Shown here piece by piece: positions 1 to 11,637 of a stretch of DNA of 64,000 nucleotides; positions within the stretch are counted from its first letter, which is position 1; each line of letters starts with the position of its first letter. This DNA is from Prevotella sp. E2-28 (GTDB taxonomy: Bacteria; Bacteroidota; Bacteroidia; Bacteroidales; Bacteroidaceae), in contig NZ_CP091788.1 in the NCBI RefSeq assembly GCF_022024055.1, forward strand, positions 3,100,001 through 3,164,000, in the 5' to 3' direction. The notes below the pieces were generated by a model that ran no database searches, was not told where the DNA came from, and saw only the letters and a program-made list of their open reading frames with translations. The position numbers and the translations under genes are program-made.

Positions 1-253
1 TCTGGTATCCCATATAGGACACCTGCAGATCTGCACCTTGATTAGCTTTCAGGGTGAAGTTTCCATCGAAGTCGCTTATCGTAGCGACCTGCGTGCCTAC
101 CACACGGATGGTTGCGCCGATGATAGCTTCGCCTGTAGCATCTTTCACATGACCTTTCACATTGATTTGTGCAAAGGCTCCCATAGACAGGAATAAGCCC
201 ACAATAAGGGCTAACATCCTGAACGGTAATTTAATGTTTACCTGCTTCATCAT
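1..253 (-). CDS. SusC-like TonB-dependent receptor, N-terminal fragment (partial)
   Basis: The reading frame runs leftward from tandem ATGs at 253-248 and leaves the window still open, so only about 84 residues are visible. They comprise a signal peptide with a long hydrophobic core ending at GAFAQ, then a carboxypeptidase-regulatory-like beta-sandwich (INVKGHVKDATGEAIIGATI, then DFDGNFTL). This start is typical of SusC-type outer-membrane receptors that import oligosaccharides with a SusD lipoprotein. It is divergent from a LacI-family regulator and shares a palindromic operator with it; the starch genes on the other side suggest the substrate is starch or maltodextrin (inference). The barrel and TonB parts lie outside the window, so the family call rests on the N-terminus and context. 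Confidence 0.8.
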   Translation of the reverse strand, partial: MMKQVNIKLPFRMLALIVGLFLSMGAFAQINVKGHVKDATGEAIIGATIRVVGTQVATISDFDGNFTLKANQGADLQVSYMGYQ

Positions 254-314
254 TACATTGTTAATTTAGTTGTTAGTATTAATTGTTTTTTAGGTTTTTA
301 TACCAAATCCGGTG

Positions 315-322
315 CAAAGTTA
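315..322 (-). promoter_or_regulatory. -7 element of the susC-like gene
   Basis: On the minus strand this reads TAACTTTG, matching the Bacteroidetes -7 consensus TAnnTTTG. There is no good TTTG at the -33 distance. The centre of the palindromic operator is 61.5 bp upstream of its first T, as at two other promoters of this locus, which fits activator-dependent initiation. Confidence 0.65.
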
Positions 323-373
323 AGATTTGTTTTAGTTCCTTATACTATTTTCTTAACAAATTCGTTAATATAG

Positions 374-393
374 TAATGCAAACGTTTGCATTA
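374..393. promoter_or_regulatory. LacI-family operator between the divergent susC-like and lacI-like genes
   Basis: A perfect 20-bp palindrome with core TGCAAACGTTTGCA, the classic LacI/PurR/CcpA-type operator with central CG. Its centre (383.5) is 61.5 bp from the minus-strand -7 box (322) and 62.5 bp from the plus-strand -7 box (446), so one site can serve both promoters. The same core recurs at 2860-2877. The adjacent LacI-family protein is the obvious ligand (inference). Confidence 0.85.
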
Positions 394-445
394 ACTAAAC
401 ATTATAATAAAAAGGAATAGGAGAATATCATATTTAACTTTTCCA

Positions 446-453
446 TACCTTTG
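446..453 (+). promoter_or_regulatory. -7 element of the LacI-family gene
   Basis: TACCTTTG. Transcription would start near 458-460, about 20 nt before the ATG at 481. This excludes the TTG at 451 as a start because it lies inside the promoter. No clear -33 TTTG is present. Confidence 0.6.
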
Positions 454-480
454 TATCGTCGTACAGCTAAAGACCTAAAA

Positions 481-1506
481 ATGAAAGAATTTGCACCCCT
501 CACAATGAAGGATATTGCAGCCGAAATAGGAGTTTCGGTAGCTACCGTATCGAGGGCACTGAAAGACTCGCCTCACATTTCTAAGGAACTGCGAAACAAA
601 ATACAGCAATATGCTCGTGAACACAACTTCACCCCCAACATATTAGCTGAGTCGCTGCGCCATTCAAGGGTGCAGCCCCAGAAACTCATTGGCGTCATCG
701 TGCCAGAGTTGGTTCACTATTATTTTGCCAGCATATTAAAAGGGATTGAGGAAGAAGCCGAGGCGCATGGCTACCGAATTATGGTGGCACAAAGTGGCGA
801 ACTCTACGAACGCGAGGTTCGCCTCTGTCAGTCGTTCTACGAGAACAAAGTCTGTGGCGTCATTGTCTCGCAGGCTAAGGACACCCAGCACTATGAACAT
901 TTCCAGCGTTTGATAGATGCTGGTGTGCCATTGGTCTTTTACGATAGAATATGTACGGGCGTGAATGCCAGTCGCGTGGTCGTCGATGACTACATGGGTG
1001 CCTATAATGCAGTAACTCACCTCATCAACACCGGATGCAGACGTATTGCCTATTTCGGTTCGCAATTGAATCTCGAGATAGCCAAAAACAGATATAATGG
1101 TTATAAGGATGCCCTTTTGAAACATGGGCTGCCTTTCAGAGAAGAGCTGACCCGCATTTGCGACAACCGTTCTGATGCAGAACTGATAACACCTTCGCTG
1201 TTTGATGGCGATTTTTATCCAGATGCGTTCTTTGCCGTCAACGACGATACGGCTATAGGCATCCTTTATTCTGTGAAACGTATGGGACTGCGTGTGCCTG
1301 AGGATATTAGTATATGCGGTTTCACAAATGGTGATCGTTCCATTGCATGCGACCCCATGCTAACCACTGTTGAGCAACGTGGTGTGCGGGTTGGCGAAGA
1401 AGCGGCCAACATTTTAATAGGTCATGTAGAAGGGTCCATTCCTTTGGACCACGCAGAGAAACGCGTCGTGCGCACGCGCCTAATATTAAGAGGTACAACG
1501 AGATAG
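481..1506 (+). CDS. LacI-family transcriptional regulator of the starch locus
   Basis: About 341 residues. The N-terminal helix-turn-helix starts at MKDIAAEIGVSVATVSRAL (from residue 9), followed by a hinge with AESLRHSR and a periplasmic-binding-protein-like effector domain (GVIVPELVHYYF, then VNDDTAIGILYSVKRMG and CGFTNGD). Full length for the family. ATG at 481 is chosen because upstream codons overlap the -7 box; ATG at 505 is also possible. It is divergent from a SusC-like receptor and 53 bp upstream of a sugar transporter. Two palindromes with core TGCAAACGTTTGCA, one beside its own promoter and one before malQ, are the likely binding sites. Their position upstream of the promoters suggests activation rather than repression (inference). 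It takes the regulatory place held by SusR in the classical Bacteroides sus cluster. Confidence 0.93.
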   Translation: MKEFAPLTMKDIAAEIGVSVATVSRALKDSPHISKELRNKIQQYAREHNFTPNILAESLRHSRVQPQKLIGVIVPELVHYYFASILKGIEEEAEAHGYRIMVAQSGELYEREVRLCQSFYENKVCGVIVSQAKDTQHYEHFQRLIDAGVPLVFYDRICTGVNASRVVVDDYMGAYNAVTHLINTGCRRIAYFGSQLNLEIAKNRYNGYKDALLKHGLPFREELTRICDNRSDAELITPSLFDGDFYPDAFFAVNDDTAIGILYSVKRMGLRVPEDISICGFTNGDRSIACDPMLTTVEQRGVRVGEEAANILIGHVEGSIPLDHAEKRVVRTRLILRGTTR

Positions 1507-1559
1507 GGAGAAGTTAAGATATTAAGAGTTAACAAGTTAAAGTAAGAAGTTAAGAATAT

Positions 1560-2858
1560 ATGAAACAGAAACCTGATTTAAGTTTTTGGAAATTGTGGAA
1601 CCTGAGCTTTGGGTTCTTTGGTGTGCAGATAGCTTATTCACTTCAAAGTGCTAATATCTCGCGCATATTTGCCACATTGGGTGCCGATCCTCATTCTCTG
1701 AGTTTCTTCTGGGTACTTCCACCACTTATGGGTATGCTTGTACAGCCTATTGTAGGTTCACTAAGCGACAACACTTGGACGCGTTTTGGTCGCCGCATTC
1801 CCTATTTGTTTATCGGTGCTGCGATGGCTGTGCTAGTGATGTTACTTTTGCCTAATGCAGGCTCTCTGGGGCTTACCGTAGGAGCCGCACTCTGGTTTGG
1901 TGCAGCTGCCCTTATGTTTCTTGACACGTCTATCAACATGGCTATGCAGCCATTTAAGATGTTGGTTGGTGATATGGTCAACGAAAAACAGAAGACCAAA
2001 GCCTATTCTATCCAGTCTTTCTTGTGTAACGCAGGAGGACTTGTCGGTTTTGCGTTCCCCTTCCTCTTCACTGCCATTGGTATTGCAAATACGGCAGAGG
2101 CAGGCGTTGTGCCAGACTCCGTAATCTATTCTTTCTACATTGGTGCTGCGATTCTAATTCTATGCGTCCTTTACACCACACTGAAAGTCAAGGAATGGAA
2201 CCCTCAGGAGTATTCTACGTATAACGCACCTGCAGAAGAGAAAGAGGAGAGCGCAAACTGGATAACTTTATTGAAGAAAGCCCCCGCAACCTTCTGGCAG
2301 GTAGGTATGGTTCAGTTCTTCTGCTGGGCGGCATTCCTCTATATGTGGAACTATACCACTGGTGCCATCTCTGATACCGTATGGGGAACAACCGATGTTA
2401 CATCAGCTGGTTATCAAGATGCTGGAAACTGGACAGGTATTGTCTTTGGTGTACAGACATTAGGAGCTGTTCTGTGGGCAATGGTGCTACCCCAATTCAA
2501 AAATGTAAAGTTAGCTTATTCTTTCAGTCTATTACTTGGAGGTATTGGCTTTGCCGTAGTACCTTTTATCCACGACCAATACATACTCTTTGTGCCCTTC
2601 CTGCTAATCGGTTGTGCATGGGCTGCCATGTTAGCAATGCCTTTCGCACTTGTCACCAATGCCCTTCAGGGATACGGACACATGGGAGCCTATTTGGGCC
2701 TGTTTAATTGTACAATTTGTCTTCCGCAGATTGCCGCAGCCTTATTAGGCGGTGTTGTTCTTTCCTTGGTGGGCAGTCACCAATATTCCATGATGTTTGT
2801 GGCAGGTGCTTTACTGTTAATAGGCTCGCTCTGTGTTTTTGCCATTAAGAACAAATAA
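1560..2858 (+). CDS. MFS sugar transporter, SLC45/maltose-proton symporter type
   Basis: 432 residues with 12 predicted membrane segments. Major-facilitator signs include QPIVGSLSDNTWTRFGRRIP, the loop 2-3 motif with D and RxGRR, and a FW.LP segment typical of the SLC45-like branch (sucrose and maltose carriers). It should bring maltose or small maltodextrins across the inner membrane, feeding MalQ. It lies 53 bp after the regulator stop. That gap is A-rich with repeated GTTAAG words and shows no separate promoter, so it is probably co-transcribed with the regulator. A LacI-type operator begins 1 bp after its stop codon. Substrate is inferred from context. Confidence 0.85.
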   Translation: MKQKPDLSFWKLWNLSFGFFGVQIAYSLQSANISRIFATLGADPHSLSFFWVLPPLMGMLVQPIVGSLSDNTWTRFGRRIPYLFIGAAMAVLVMLLLPNAGSLGLTVGAALWFGAAALMFLDTSINMAMQPFKMLVGDMVNEKQKTKAYSIQSFLCNAGGLVGFAFPFLFTAIGIANTAEAGVVPDSVIYSFYIGAAILILCVLYTTLKVKEWNPQEYSTYNAPAEEKEESANWITLLKKAPATFWQVGMVQFFCWAAFLYMWNYTTGAISDTVWGTTDVTSAGYQDAGNWTGIVFGVQTLGAVLWAMVLPQFKNVKLAYSFSLLLGGIGFAVVPFIHDQYILFVPFLLIGCAWAAMLAMPFALVTNALQGYGHMGAYLGLFNCTICLPQIAAALLGGVVLSLVGSHQYSMMFVAGALLLIGSLCVFAIKNK

Positions 2859-2859
2859 A

Positions 2860-2877
2860 CGTGCAAACGTTTGCACG
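2860..2877. promoter_or_regulatory. Second LacI-family operator, upstream of malQ
   Basis: A perfect 18-bp palindrome with the same core TGCAAACGTTTGCA as the site at 374-393. Its centre (2868.5) is 61.5 bp upstream of the -7 box at 2930. It lies directly after the transporter stop codon, so it probably controls an internal promoter for the enzyme genes. Confidence 0.85.
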
Positions 2878-2929
2878 GCTTCTTGTCGATGAATTAGACG
2901 TATCACATGGCTATATAACATTTAATGCG

Positions 2930-2937
2930 TAATTTTG
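2930..2937 (+). promoter_or_regulatory. -7 element of the malQ promoter
   Basis: TAATTTTG, 27 nt before the malQ ATG and 61.5 bp downstream of an operator centre. There is no good -33 TTTG, as at the other two operator-linked promoters of the locus. Confidence 0.6.
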
Positions 2938-2963
2938 ACGAAAAATTAAAAACCTAGAGCAAT

Positions 2964-5370
2964 ATGAAATTGATTTTCAATCTGGAGTATCTGACTAGTT
3001 TCGGAGAACAGCTAGTCTTAAACATAATCGGTAGTGATGGTAAAAACACAGAGCAGCTTGCCATGTCAACATGCGACGGCTATCACTGGACGGTAGAACT
3101 GTCGTGCACTAAGAAGAGTGGCGCTTTGATGGATTATTACTATAGCGTGATGCGTGGTGATAAAGAGGTGCGCCATGAATGGCTAGTAGAGCCTCATCGC
3201 TTGGAACTAGTGGCCACGAAAAGTGCTTTATATACGGTATTCGACCATTGGATTGACACCCCAGCCGATAGTTATATGTACTCATCGGCTTTCACCGATT
3301 GCGTGATGGCCCGTGAGCGCCAGATGAGTCCTGGCACAGAATTCCAGCGTACCATTCGCCTGAAAGTGCGCGCTCCACAATTGCGCAATGGTGAACGACT
3401 GGCCTTGGTTGGTTCCGCCAATTATCTGGGTGTATGGGACTGCTCTAAGGCTTTACCTATGGCCGAGCATGAGTGCCATGAATGGGTGGTCAGCCTTGAT
3501 GCCGACCGTCTGTCTGATTATACGGAATTCAAGTTCGTTATTCTAGGCGAGAACGTCATATGGGAGAACTGCCAGAACCGCATCCTTATCAAGCCTGAGA
3601 TGCAGCAAGGTGAGGTTGTGGTCTATGAATTACAGCAGTCGTGGTTCAGTATTCCTTTATGGAAAGGTGCAGGCACGGTGATTCCCGTCTTCTCATTGCG
3701 TAGTGAGGGCAGCTTTGGTGTAGGCGACTTCGGCGATTTGAAGATGATGGTTGACTGGTGTGCTAAGACTGGTCAGAACATTCTTCAGATTCTGCCCATC
3801 AACGACACCACAATTACTCATACTTGGCAGGATTCCTATCCATATAACTCTATCAGCATCTATGCCCTGCATCCTCAATATACCGACCTGCGTCAGTTGC
3901 CTGCCATTAAGGATGAGGATCTGAAAGCGAAGTTCGAAGCACTACGCCTGGAGCTCAATGCCCTGCCACAGATTGACTACGAGCGCATGATGACTGCCAA
4001 GATGGAATACCTGCAGGTACTCTTCAAACAGGAAGGAACAGCCATGAAACGTCGTGCTTCCTACAAGCAGTTTGTTGAAACCAACAAAGAATGGCTGGCT
4101 CCTTACGCCCGTTTCTGCTTCTATCGCGACAAATACGGCACTGCCACCTTCTCGGAATGGCCAAAAGAACTGCCAAAGGCCGATCAGAAAGTGCTCGACT
4201 TCTGGTATTTTATTCAGTATAACCTCGACCAGCAGATGCGCGCTGCCCATGAACATGCCCGTAAGCATAAGGTCATCCTGAAGGGTGACATCCCCATTGG
4301 CATCAGTCGCGATGGTGTGGAGGCTTGGGTAGAACCACGTTATTTCAACCTCAACGGACAGGCTGGTGCTCCCCCCGATCCGTTCTCTGAGGACGGTCAG
4401 AACTGGGGCTTCCCAACTTACAACTGGGACGAGATGCTCAAAGACGACTGCTCATGGTGGGTACGCCGCTTCCGTAAGATGGCTGAGTATTTCGATGCCT
4501 ACCGTATCGACCACGTGCTAGGCTTCTTCCGTATCTGGGAGATTCCCGTGCCCGAAAAGTCCGGTCTGATGGGACAGTTTGCACCTGCCCTCGGCATGAG
4601 TCGCGAAGAGATTGAAGCATATGGTATCTACGGCCATCTGGACGACCTCTTTCTAGTAGATCATAAGCGTGATGATCGCTGGCATCCACGTATTGCCATC
4701 CAGTTCAAGCCAGCCTACCAACTGTTGTCTGACGAGGAGAAGGACAATTTCAATCGCCTATATAATGACTATTTCTATCGTCGTAACAACCAGTATTGGT
4801 ATAACGAGGCTATGAAGAAACTGCCTCGCCTGACGCAGGCCACACGTATGCTCGTCTGTGCAGAGGACTTGGGAATGGTACCCGATTGCGTGCCCTGGGT
4901 GATGAATGAGCTACGCATCCTTTCTCTTGAAATTCAGTCAATGCCCAAAGACCCGCATGTACGCTTTGGACAGTTACAGTTAAACCCTTACCGCTCTGTC
5001 TGCACTATCTCTACCCACGACATGTCCACACTTCGTCAGTGGTGGGATGAAGATGTTCCTCGCACGCAGGACTACTTCAATAATGAGTTGCACTATGACG
5101 GTCCTGCCCCCCACCCCATGCCAGGTTGGCTCTGCAAGGATGTGGTGGCACGCCATCTGATGTCACCCTCTATGCTCTGTCTGCTGTCATTGCAGGACTG
5201 GCTCTCTATAGATGAACACCTGCGTCTACCTGACCAGAATGCAGAACGTATTAATATACCTGCTAATCCCCGTCACTACTGGCGTTATCGTATGCACCTT
5301 ACCATCGAGCAACTGATGCAGGCTGACGATTTCAATCGCGAAATTACTATACTCATAAAACAAGGAAACA

Positions 5371-5375
<5 letters not shown>
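2964..5375 (+). CDS. malQ: 4-alpha-glucanotransferase (amylomaltase, GH77) with N-terminal starch-binding modules
   Basis: 803 residues without a signal peptide, so cytoplasmic. The first roughly 230 residues look like two CBM20-type starch-binding modules (second one: RLKVRAPQLRNGERLALVGS, then LGVWDCSKALPM), followed by the GH77 barrel from IPVFSLRSEGSFGVGDFGD. Catalytic candidates: nucleophile Asp516 in YRIDHVLGFFR, acid/base Glu634 in CAEDLGMVP, and Asp686 in STHDMSTL. It transfers alpha-1,4-glucan segments between maltodextrins and releases glucose. It has its own operator-linked promoter and is followed after 42 nt by a GH97 gene, so it is probably the first gene of an enzyme operon. 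This long, CBM-bearing form is common in Bacteroidetes. Confidence 0.95.
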
Positions 5376-7727
<2,352 letters not shown>

Positions 7728-7728
7728 T

Positions 7729-9675
7729 ATGAAAAAAATCATTTTTACAGGCATGATAGCCATGATGCTCTCCGCTTGCGACTCTGGTCAGACATCATTT
7801 CAGTTCGATGAAATGACCTATTCGCCCAGCGAGACCGTATTTAAGCTTTTTGCCCCTGCCAATGCCCAGTGCTTTGTAGTGGTAGGTGACGACACCCTGC
7901 AGATGAAGCAGATGGCCGACACCCTTTGGACAGCCACTGCAAAGGGCGACCATAAAGGACATACCTACCAGTTCTTGGTAGATGGACAGTCCTCACCAGG
8001 TGTCTTTGCCAAGGCGGTAAGCGTCAATGGCGAAAAGGGCGTAGTTGTTGATTTGCGCGATAGCGATCCGGAAGGTTGGGCAACTGATCAGCCTGTGCGC
8101 CGTTTACCTCAGGATATTGTGGTTTATGAGATGCACCATCGTGATTTCTCTGTCAATCAGCCCTTGGCGCAACATCCTGGTAAGTTTCTTGCGCTGACAG
8201 AGCCTTGGGCTATTAATCACCTCAAGGAACTAGGCATCAATGCTGTGCATATCCTGCCCAGTTACGACTACGGCTCAGTAGATGAGACCCGACTCAACGA
8301 GCCGCAATACAACTGGGGCTACGACCCCGTAAACTATAATGTGCCTGAGGGCGGCTATAGTACCGATCCCTACGATCCGCTCTGTCGTATCCGTGAGTTC
8401 AAGCAGATGGTACAGGCCCTTCATCAGGCTGGCATCGCCGTGATTCTCGATGTGGTGTATAACCATACATACGACATCGACCACTCAAACTTCCAGCGCA
8501 CCTACCCCGATTATTACTACCGCAAGCTCCCCCTCGTTATCGACGCGTCTCCGTCGGGCTCTTCTCTGTCGGGCTATAGCAACGGCTCTGGCTGTGGCAA
8601 CGAGACAGCCTCAGAAAAGCCCATGATGCGCCAGTTTATGATAGAGAGCGTGAAATATTGGATCAATGAATACCATATCGACGGTTTCCGTTTCGACCTC
8701 ATGGGCTGTCATGACATTGAGACGATGAACGCCATTCGACAGGCTGTCGATGAGATTGACCCTAACATCTTTATCTATGGTGAGGGATGGAGCGCAGGTA
8801 CCTGTGCCCTGCCCAACGAGCTACTGGGCATGAAGGCCAACATTCCTCAGATGCCTCGTATTGCTGCTTTCTCCGATGATATGCGCGATGCCCTGCGTGG
8901 CCCGTTCAGTGATGATACGGTGGAGGGCTGGCTGGGAACTAGTGCCGTTACTGACTGTGAGGCAGACATAAATATCCTAAAGGAAAGTATCAAAGCAGGC
9001 ATTGCTGGTATGATAGAGCATCCGCAGGTGGACTACTCCAAGGTTAACTATTCCGATAAACCTTATGCTACTGAGCCCACTCAGATGATGGCATACGTCA
9101 GTTGTCATGACGATATGTGTCTTGTTGACCGTCTCAAGGCCAGTATCCCTCATATCACCGAAGATATGCTAATCCGACTCGATCTGCTGGCTCAGACTGC
9201 CGTCTTTACCTCTCAGGGTGTCCCCTTCATGCTTAGTGGTGAGGAATTGCTTCGCACCAAACAGGGTGTACACAACTCGTTCGAGTCGCCCGACAGTATC
9301 AACCGTTTGGACTGGCAGAACAAGGAACGCTATCCACAGGTTTTTGATTACTACAAGAACCTCATCGCCCTACGCAAGGCTCATCCCGCCTTCCGCCTAG
9401 GTACATCAGAACTCGTACGTCAGCATTTGGAATTTCTCCCTATCGAGAATGACTTTGTAGTGGCCTACCGTTTGAAAGACCATGCCGGCAGTGACGAGTG
9501 GCAGGATATCATTGTTATTCTCAATGCCGACAAGTCATCAGTCAGAGTCAATATTCCTGAAGGTCGCTACACCGTGGTGTGCTGTGACGGCAAAGTTGAT
9601 GAGCAAGGTCTTGGAGAGGTAACAGGCAACAAAGTTCAGGTAAATCCACAATCCGCATTAATCATTCATAACTAA
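7729..9675 (+). CDS. pulA: Pullulanase type I-like GH13 lipoprotein
   Basis: 648 residues. Lipoprotein signal MKKIIFTGMIAMMLSAC with Cys17 followed by DSG. A CBM48-like N-terminal domain covers roughly residues 30-115, then the GH13 barrel. The type I pullulanase motif YNWGYDPVNYN is present. Catalytic residues: nucleophile Asp323 (GFRFDLMG), acid/base Glu352 (YGEGW), and Asp461 (SCHDD). It would debranch alpha-1,6 bonds in starch, glycogen or pullulan at a membrane surface. It starts 1 nt after the GH97 stop and is followed after 5 nt by the next GH13 gene, so the three are one transcript. Whether it faces the periplasm or the cell surface cannot be told from sequence. Confidence 0.88.
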   Translation: MKKIIFTGMIAMMLSACDSGQTSFQFDEMTYSPSETVFKLFAPANAQCFVVVGDDTLQMKQMADTLWTATAKGDHKGHTYQFLVDGQSSPGVFAKAVSVNGEKGVVVDLRDSDPEGWATDQPVRRLPQDIVVYEMHHRDFSVNQPLAQHPGKFLALTEPWAINHLKELGINAVHILPSYDYGSVDETRLNEPQYNWGYDPVNYNVPEGGYSTDPYDPLCRIREFKQMVQALHQAGIAVILDVVYNHTYDIDHSNFQRTYPDYYYRKLPLVIDASPSGSSLSGYSNGSGCGNETASEKPMMRQFMIESVKYWINEYHIDGFRFDLMGCHDIETMNAIRQAVDEIDPNIFIYGEGWSAGTCALPNELLGMKANIPQMPRIAAFSDDMRDALRGPFSDDTVEGWLGTSAVTDCEADINILKESIKAGIAGMIEHPQVDYSKVNYSDKPYATEPTQMMAYVSCHDDMCLVDRLKASIPHITEDMLIRLDLLAQTAVFTSQGVPFMLSGEELLRTKQGVHNSFESPDSINRLDWQNKERYPQVFDYYKNLIALRKAHPAFRLGTSELVRQHLEFLPIENDFVVAYRLKDHAGSDEWQDIIVILNADKSSVRVNIPEGRYTVVCCDGKVDEQGLGEVTGNKVQVNPQSALIIHN

Positions 9676-9680
9676 CAATC

Positions 9681-11597
9681 ATGAGACGTTTATTGATTTT
9701 TAGCCTTCTGATAGGCGCAAGCATAACGATGAGTGCAGCAAAGCAGAAAATTTCTATTGATCGTATAGAGCCTGCCAATTGGTTCGTTGGTATGAAGAAC
9801 CCACAGGTACAGTTGATGGTCTATGGCTCAGGCATCCGTGATGTACAAGAGGTGACTACCGACTATCCTGGCGTACGGATTGATAGTCTGGTACGCCTTG
9901 ACTCACCTAACTACCTGCTCATCTATATGAATGTCAAGGATGCCCAACCAGGCAAGATGACTCTGCTCTTCAAATCTCAAAAATCAAAACTCAAGCCTAA
10001 AACCTTTGAGTTGAAGGCGCGCGAGAAGAAGGGTGAGGAGCACAAAGGCTTTGATATCAGCGATGTACTCTATCTGCTGATGCCCGACCGCTTTGCCTCT
10101 GGCCGTGCCGACAATGACCAGATAGCAGGTATGAACACTTACACTAACGATCGCACACAGCCTTCGTTGCGTCATGGCGGCGATTTGGAGGGCATCCGTC
10201 AGCACCTTGATTACTTCACAGAGTTGGGGGTTACAGCCTTGTGGTTCACCCCCTTGTTGGAAAACAACTCGCCCGATAACAATGGTTTCTCTACCTATCA
10301 CGGCTATGCCACCACCGATTATTATAAGGTGGACCCCCGTTTCGGTTCAAATGAAGAGTATCGACTACTGGTTAACGAGGCCCATCAGAAAGGCCTGAAA
10401 GTGGTAATGGACATGATCTTCAACCACTGTGGTTTCGAACATCCCTGGGTAAAAGACCTGCCTTCCAATGACTGGCTCAACCTACACGAATGGTTGAAGG
10501 AATCTAATGGAACGAGCGATTCTCGCAACACCAGTTTCCAGCAAACCAGTTACAAACTCACCCCTGTGGTTGATCCCTATGCCTCAGAAGTTGACAAGAA
10601 GGAAACAACGGAGGGCTGGTTTGTCTCTACGATGCCCGACCTCAACCAGCACAACCCGCATCTGATGCGCTATCTCATTCAGAACTCCAAATGGTGGATT
10701 GAGACCGTAGGTATCGACGGCATCCGCATGGACACCTATCCCTACGCTTTTGCTGAGCCGATGGCACAGTGGATGAAGGAACTCGACGAGGAATACCCCA
10801 ATTTCAACACTGTGGGGGAGACATGGGTAACAGAGCCTCCTTATACTGCTACTTGGCAGAAGGATTCCAAGCTGTCGGAGCATAATTCCTATCTCAAGAC
10901 CGTTATGGACTTCTCGTTCTTTGATAAGATGAGTCAGGCTAAGAATGAAGAGACCGATGCGTGGTGGAACGGCATGAACCGCCTTTATAACTCATTTGTC
11001 TATGACTATCTCTACCCCAACCCATCATCGGTGATGGCCTTCATCGATAATCACGACACCGACCGTTTCCTGGGTGCTGGTCGCGACTCGCTGATGCTGA
11101 AGCAGGCTCTCACCCTGTTGCTCACTGTTCAGCGCATCCCTCAGTTGTATTACGGCACCGAGATTCTGATGAACGGCACCAAAGAGGTGACCGATGGCAA
11201 TGTGCGTCAGGACTTCCCTGGCGGATTCCCTGGCGACGCACATAATTGCTTCACGAAGGAAGGGCGCTCAAAATCTGAACAGAGTATGTTCAGTTGGCTC
11301 AGTCGCCTGCTCCACTGGCGTCAGGGCAACGAGACCATCATCCGTGGCTATCAGACCCAGTTCATCCCTTATAACGGCATCTACGTCATCACCCGCCGCT
11401 GGCATCGCAACACCGTGATGACCATCCTCAACGGTACATCGAAGCCAGCCACGATGCCCGTAGCCCGCTATGCCGAGGTCATTGGTAAGACCACACGAGT
11501 AAAGGATATCCTCACCGGTCGCTATTATGACCTGTCGAAGGATTTGGAACTCAAGCCCCGCCAATCGCTGGTGCTAGAGTACATCATGGAAGAATAA
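9681..11597 (+). CDS. susA: Neopullulanase/cyclomaltodextrinase-type GH13 enzyme, SusA-like
   Basis: 638 residues with a cleavable signal peptide (hydrophobic core LLIFSLLIGASITMSAA). An N-terminal beta domain typical of cyclomaltodextrinases (IDRIEPANWFVGMKNPQVQL) precedes the GH13 barrel starting near DVLYLLMPDRFASG. Catalytic residues: Asp351 (GIRMDTYPYA), Glu380 (VGETWV), Asp459 (DNHDTDRF). It should cut alpha-1,4 bonds of imported maltooligosaccharides in the periplasm, as SusA does in the classical sus cluster. Last gene of the operon, ending at a strong bidirectional terminator. Confidence 0.92.
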   Translation: MRRLLIFSLLIGASITMSAAKQKISIDRIEPANWFVGMKNPQVQLMVYGSGIRDVQEVTTDYPGVRIDSLVRLDSPNYLLIYMNVKDAQPGKMTLLFKSQKSKLKPKTFELKAREKKGEEHKGFDISDVLYLLMPDRFASGRADNDQIAGMNTYTNDRTQPSLRHGGDLEGIRQHLDYFTELGVTALWFTPLLENNSPDNNGFSTYHGYATTDYYKVDPRFGSNEEYRLLVNEAHQKGLKVVMDMIFNHCGFEHPWVKDLPSNDWLNLHEWLKESNGTSDSRNTSFQQTSYKLTPVVDPYASEVDKKETTEGWFVSTMPDLNQHNPHLMRYLIQNSKWWIETVGIDGIRMDTYPYAFAEPMAQWMKELDEEYPNFNTVGETWVTEPPYTATWQKDSKLSEHNSYLKTVMDFSFFDKMSQAKNEETDAWWNGMNRLYNSFVYDYLYPNPSSVMAFIDNHDTDRFLGAGRDSLMLKQALTLLLTVQRIPQLYYGTEILMNGTKEVTDGNVRQDFPGGFPGDAHNCFTKEGRSKSEQSMFSWLSRLLHWRQGNETIIRGYQTQFIPYNGIYVITRRWHRNTVMTILNGTSKPATMPVARYAEVIGKTTRVKDILTGRYYDLSKDLELKPRQSLVLEYIMEE

Positions 11598-11604
11598 AAC
11601 AAGA

Positions 11605-11628
11605 AAGGAGGGGCCGACGCCCCTCCTT
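11605..11628. terminator. Bidirectional terminator between susA and the convergent GH43-like gene
   Basis: A perfect 10-bp stem, AAGGAGGGGC with GCCCCTCCTT, and a 4-nt CGAC loop. Short T-rich runs follow in both directions. Confidence 0.85.
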
Positions 11629-11637
11629 ATTTATTTC

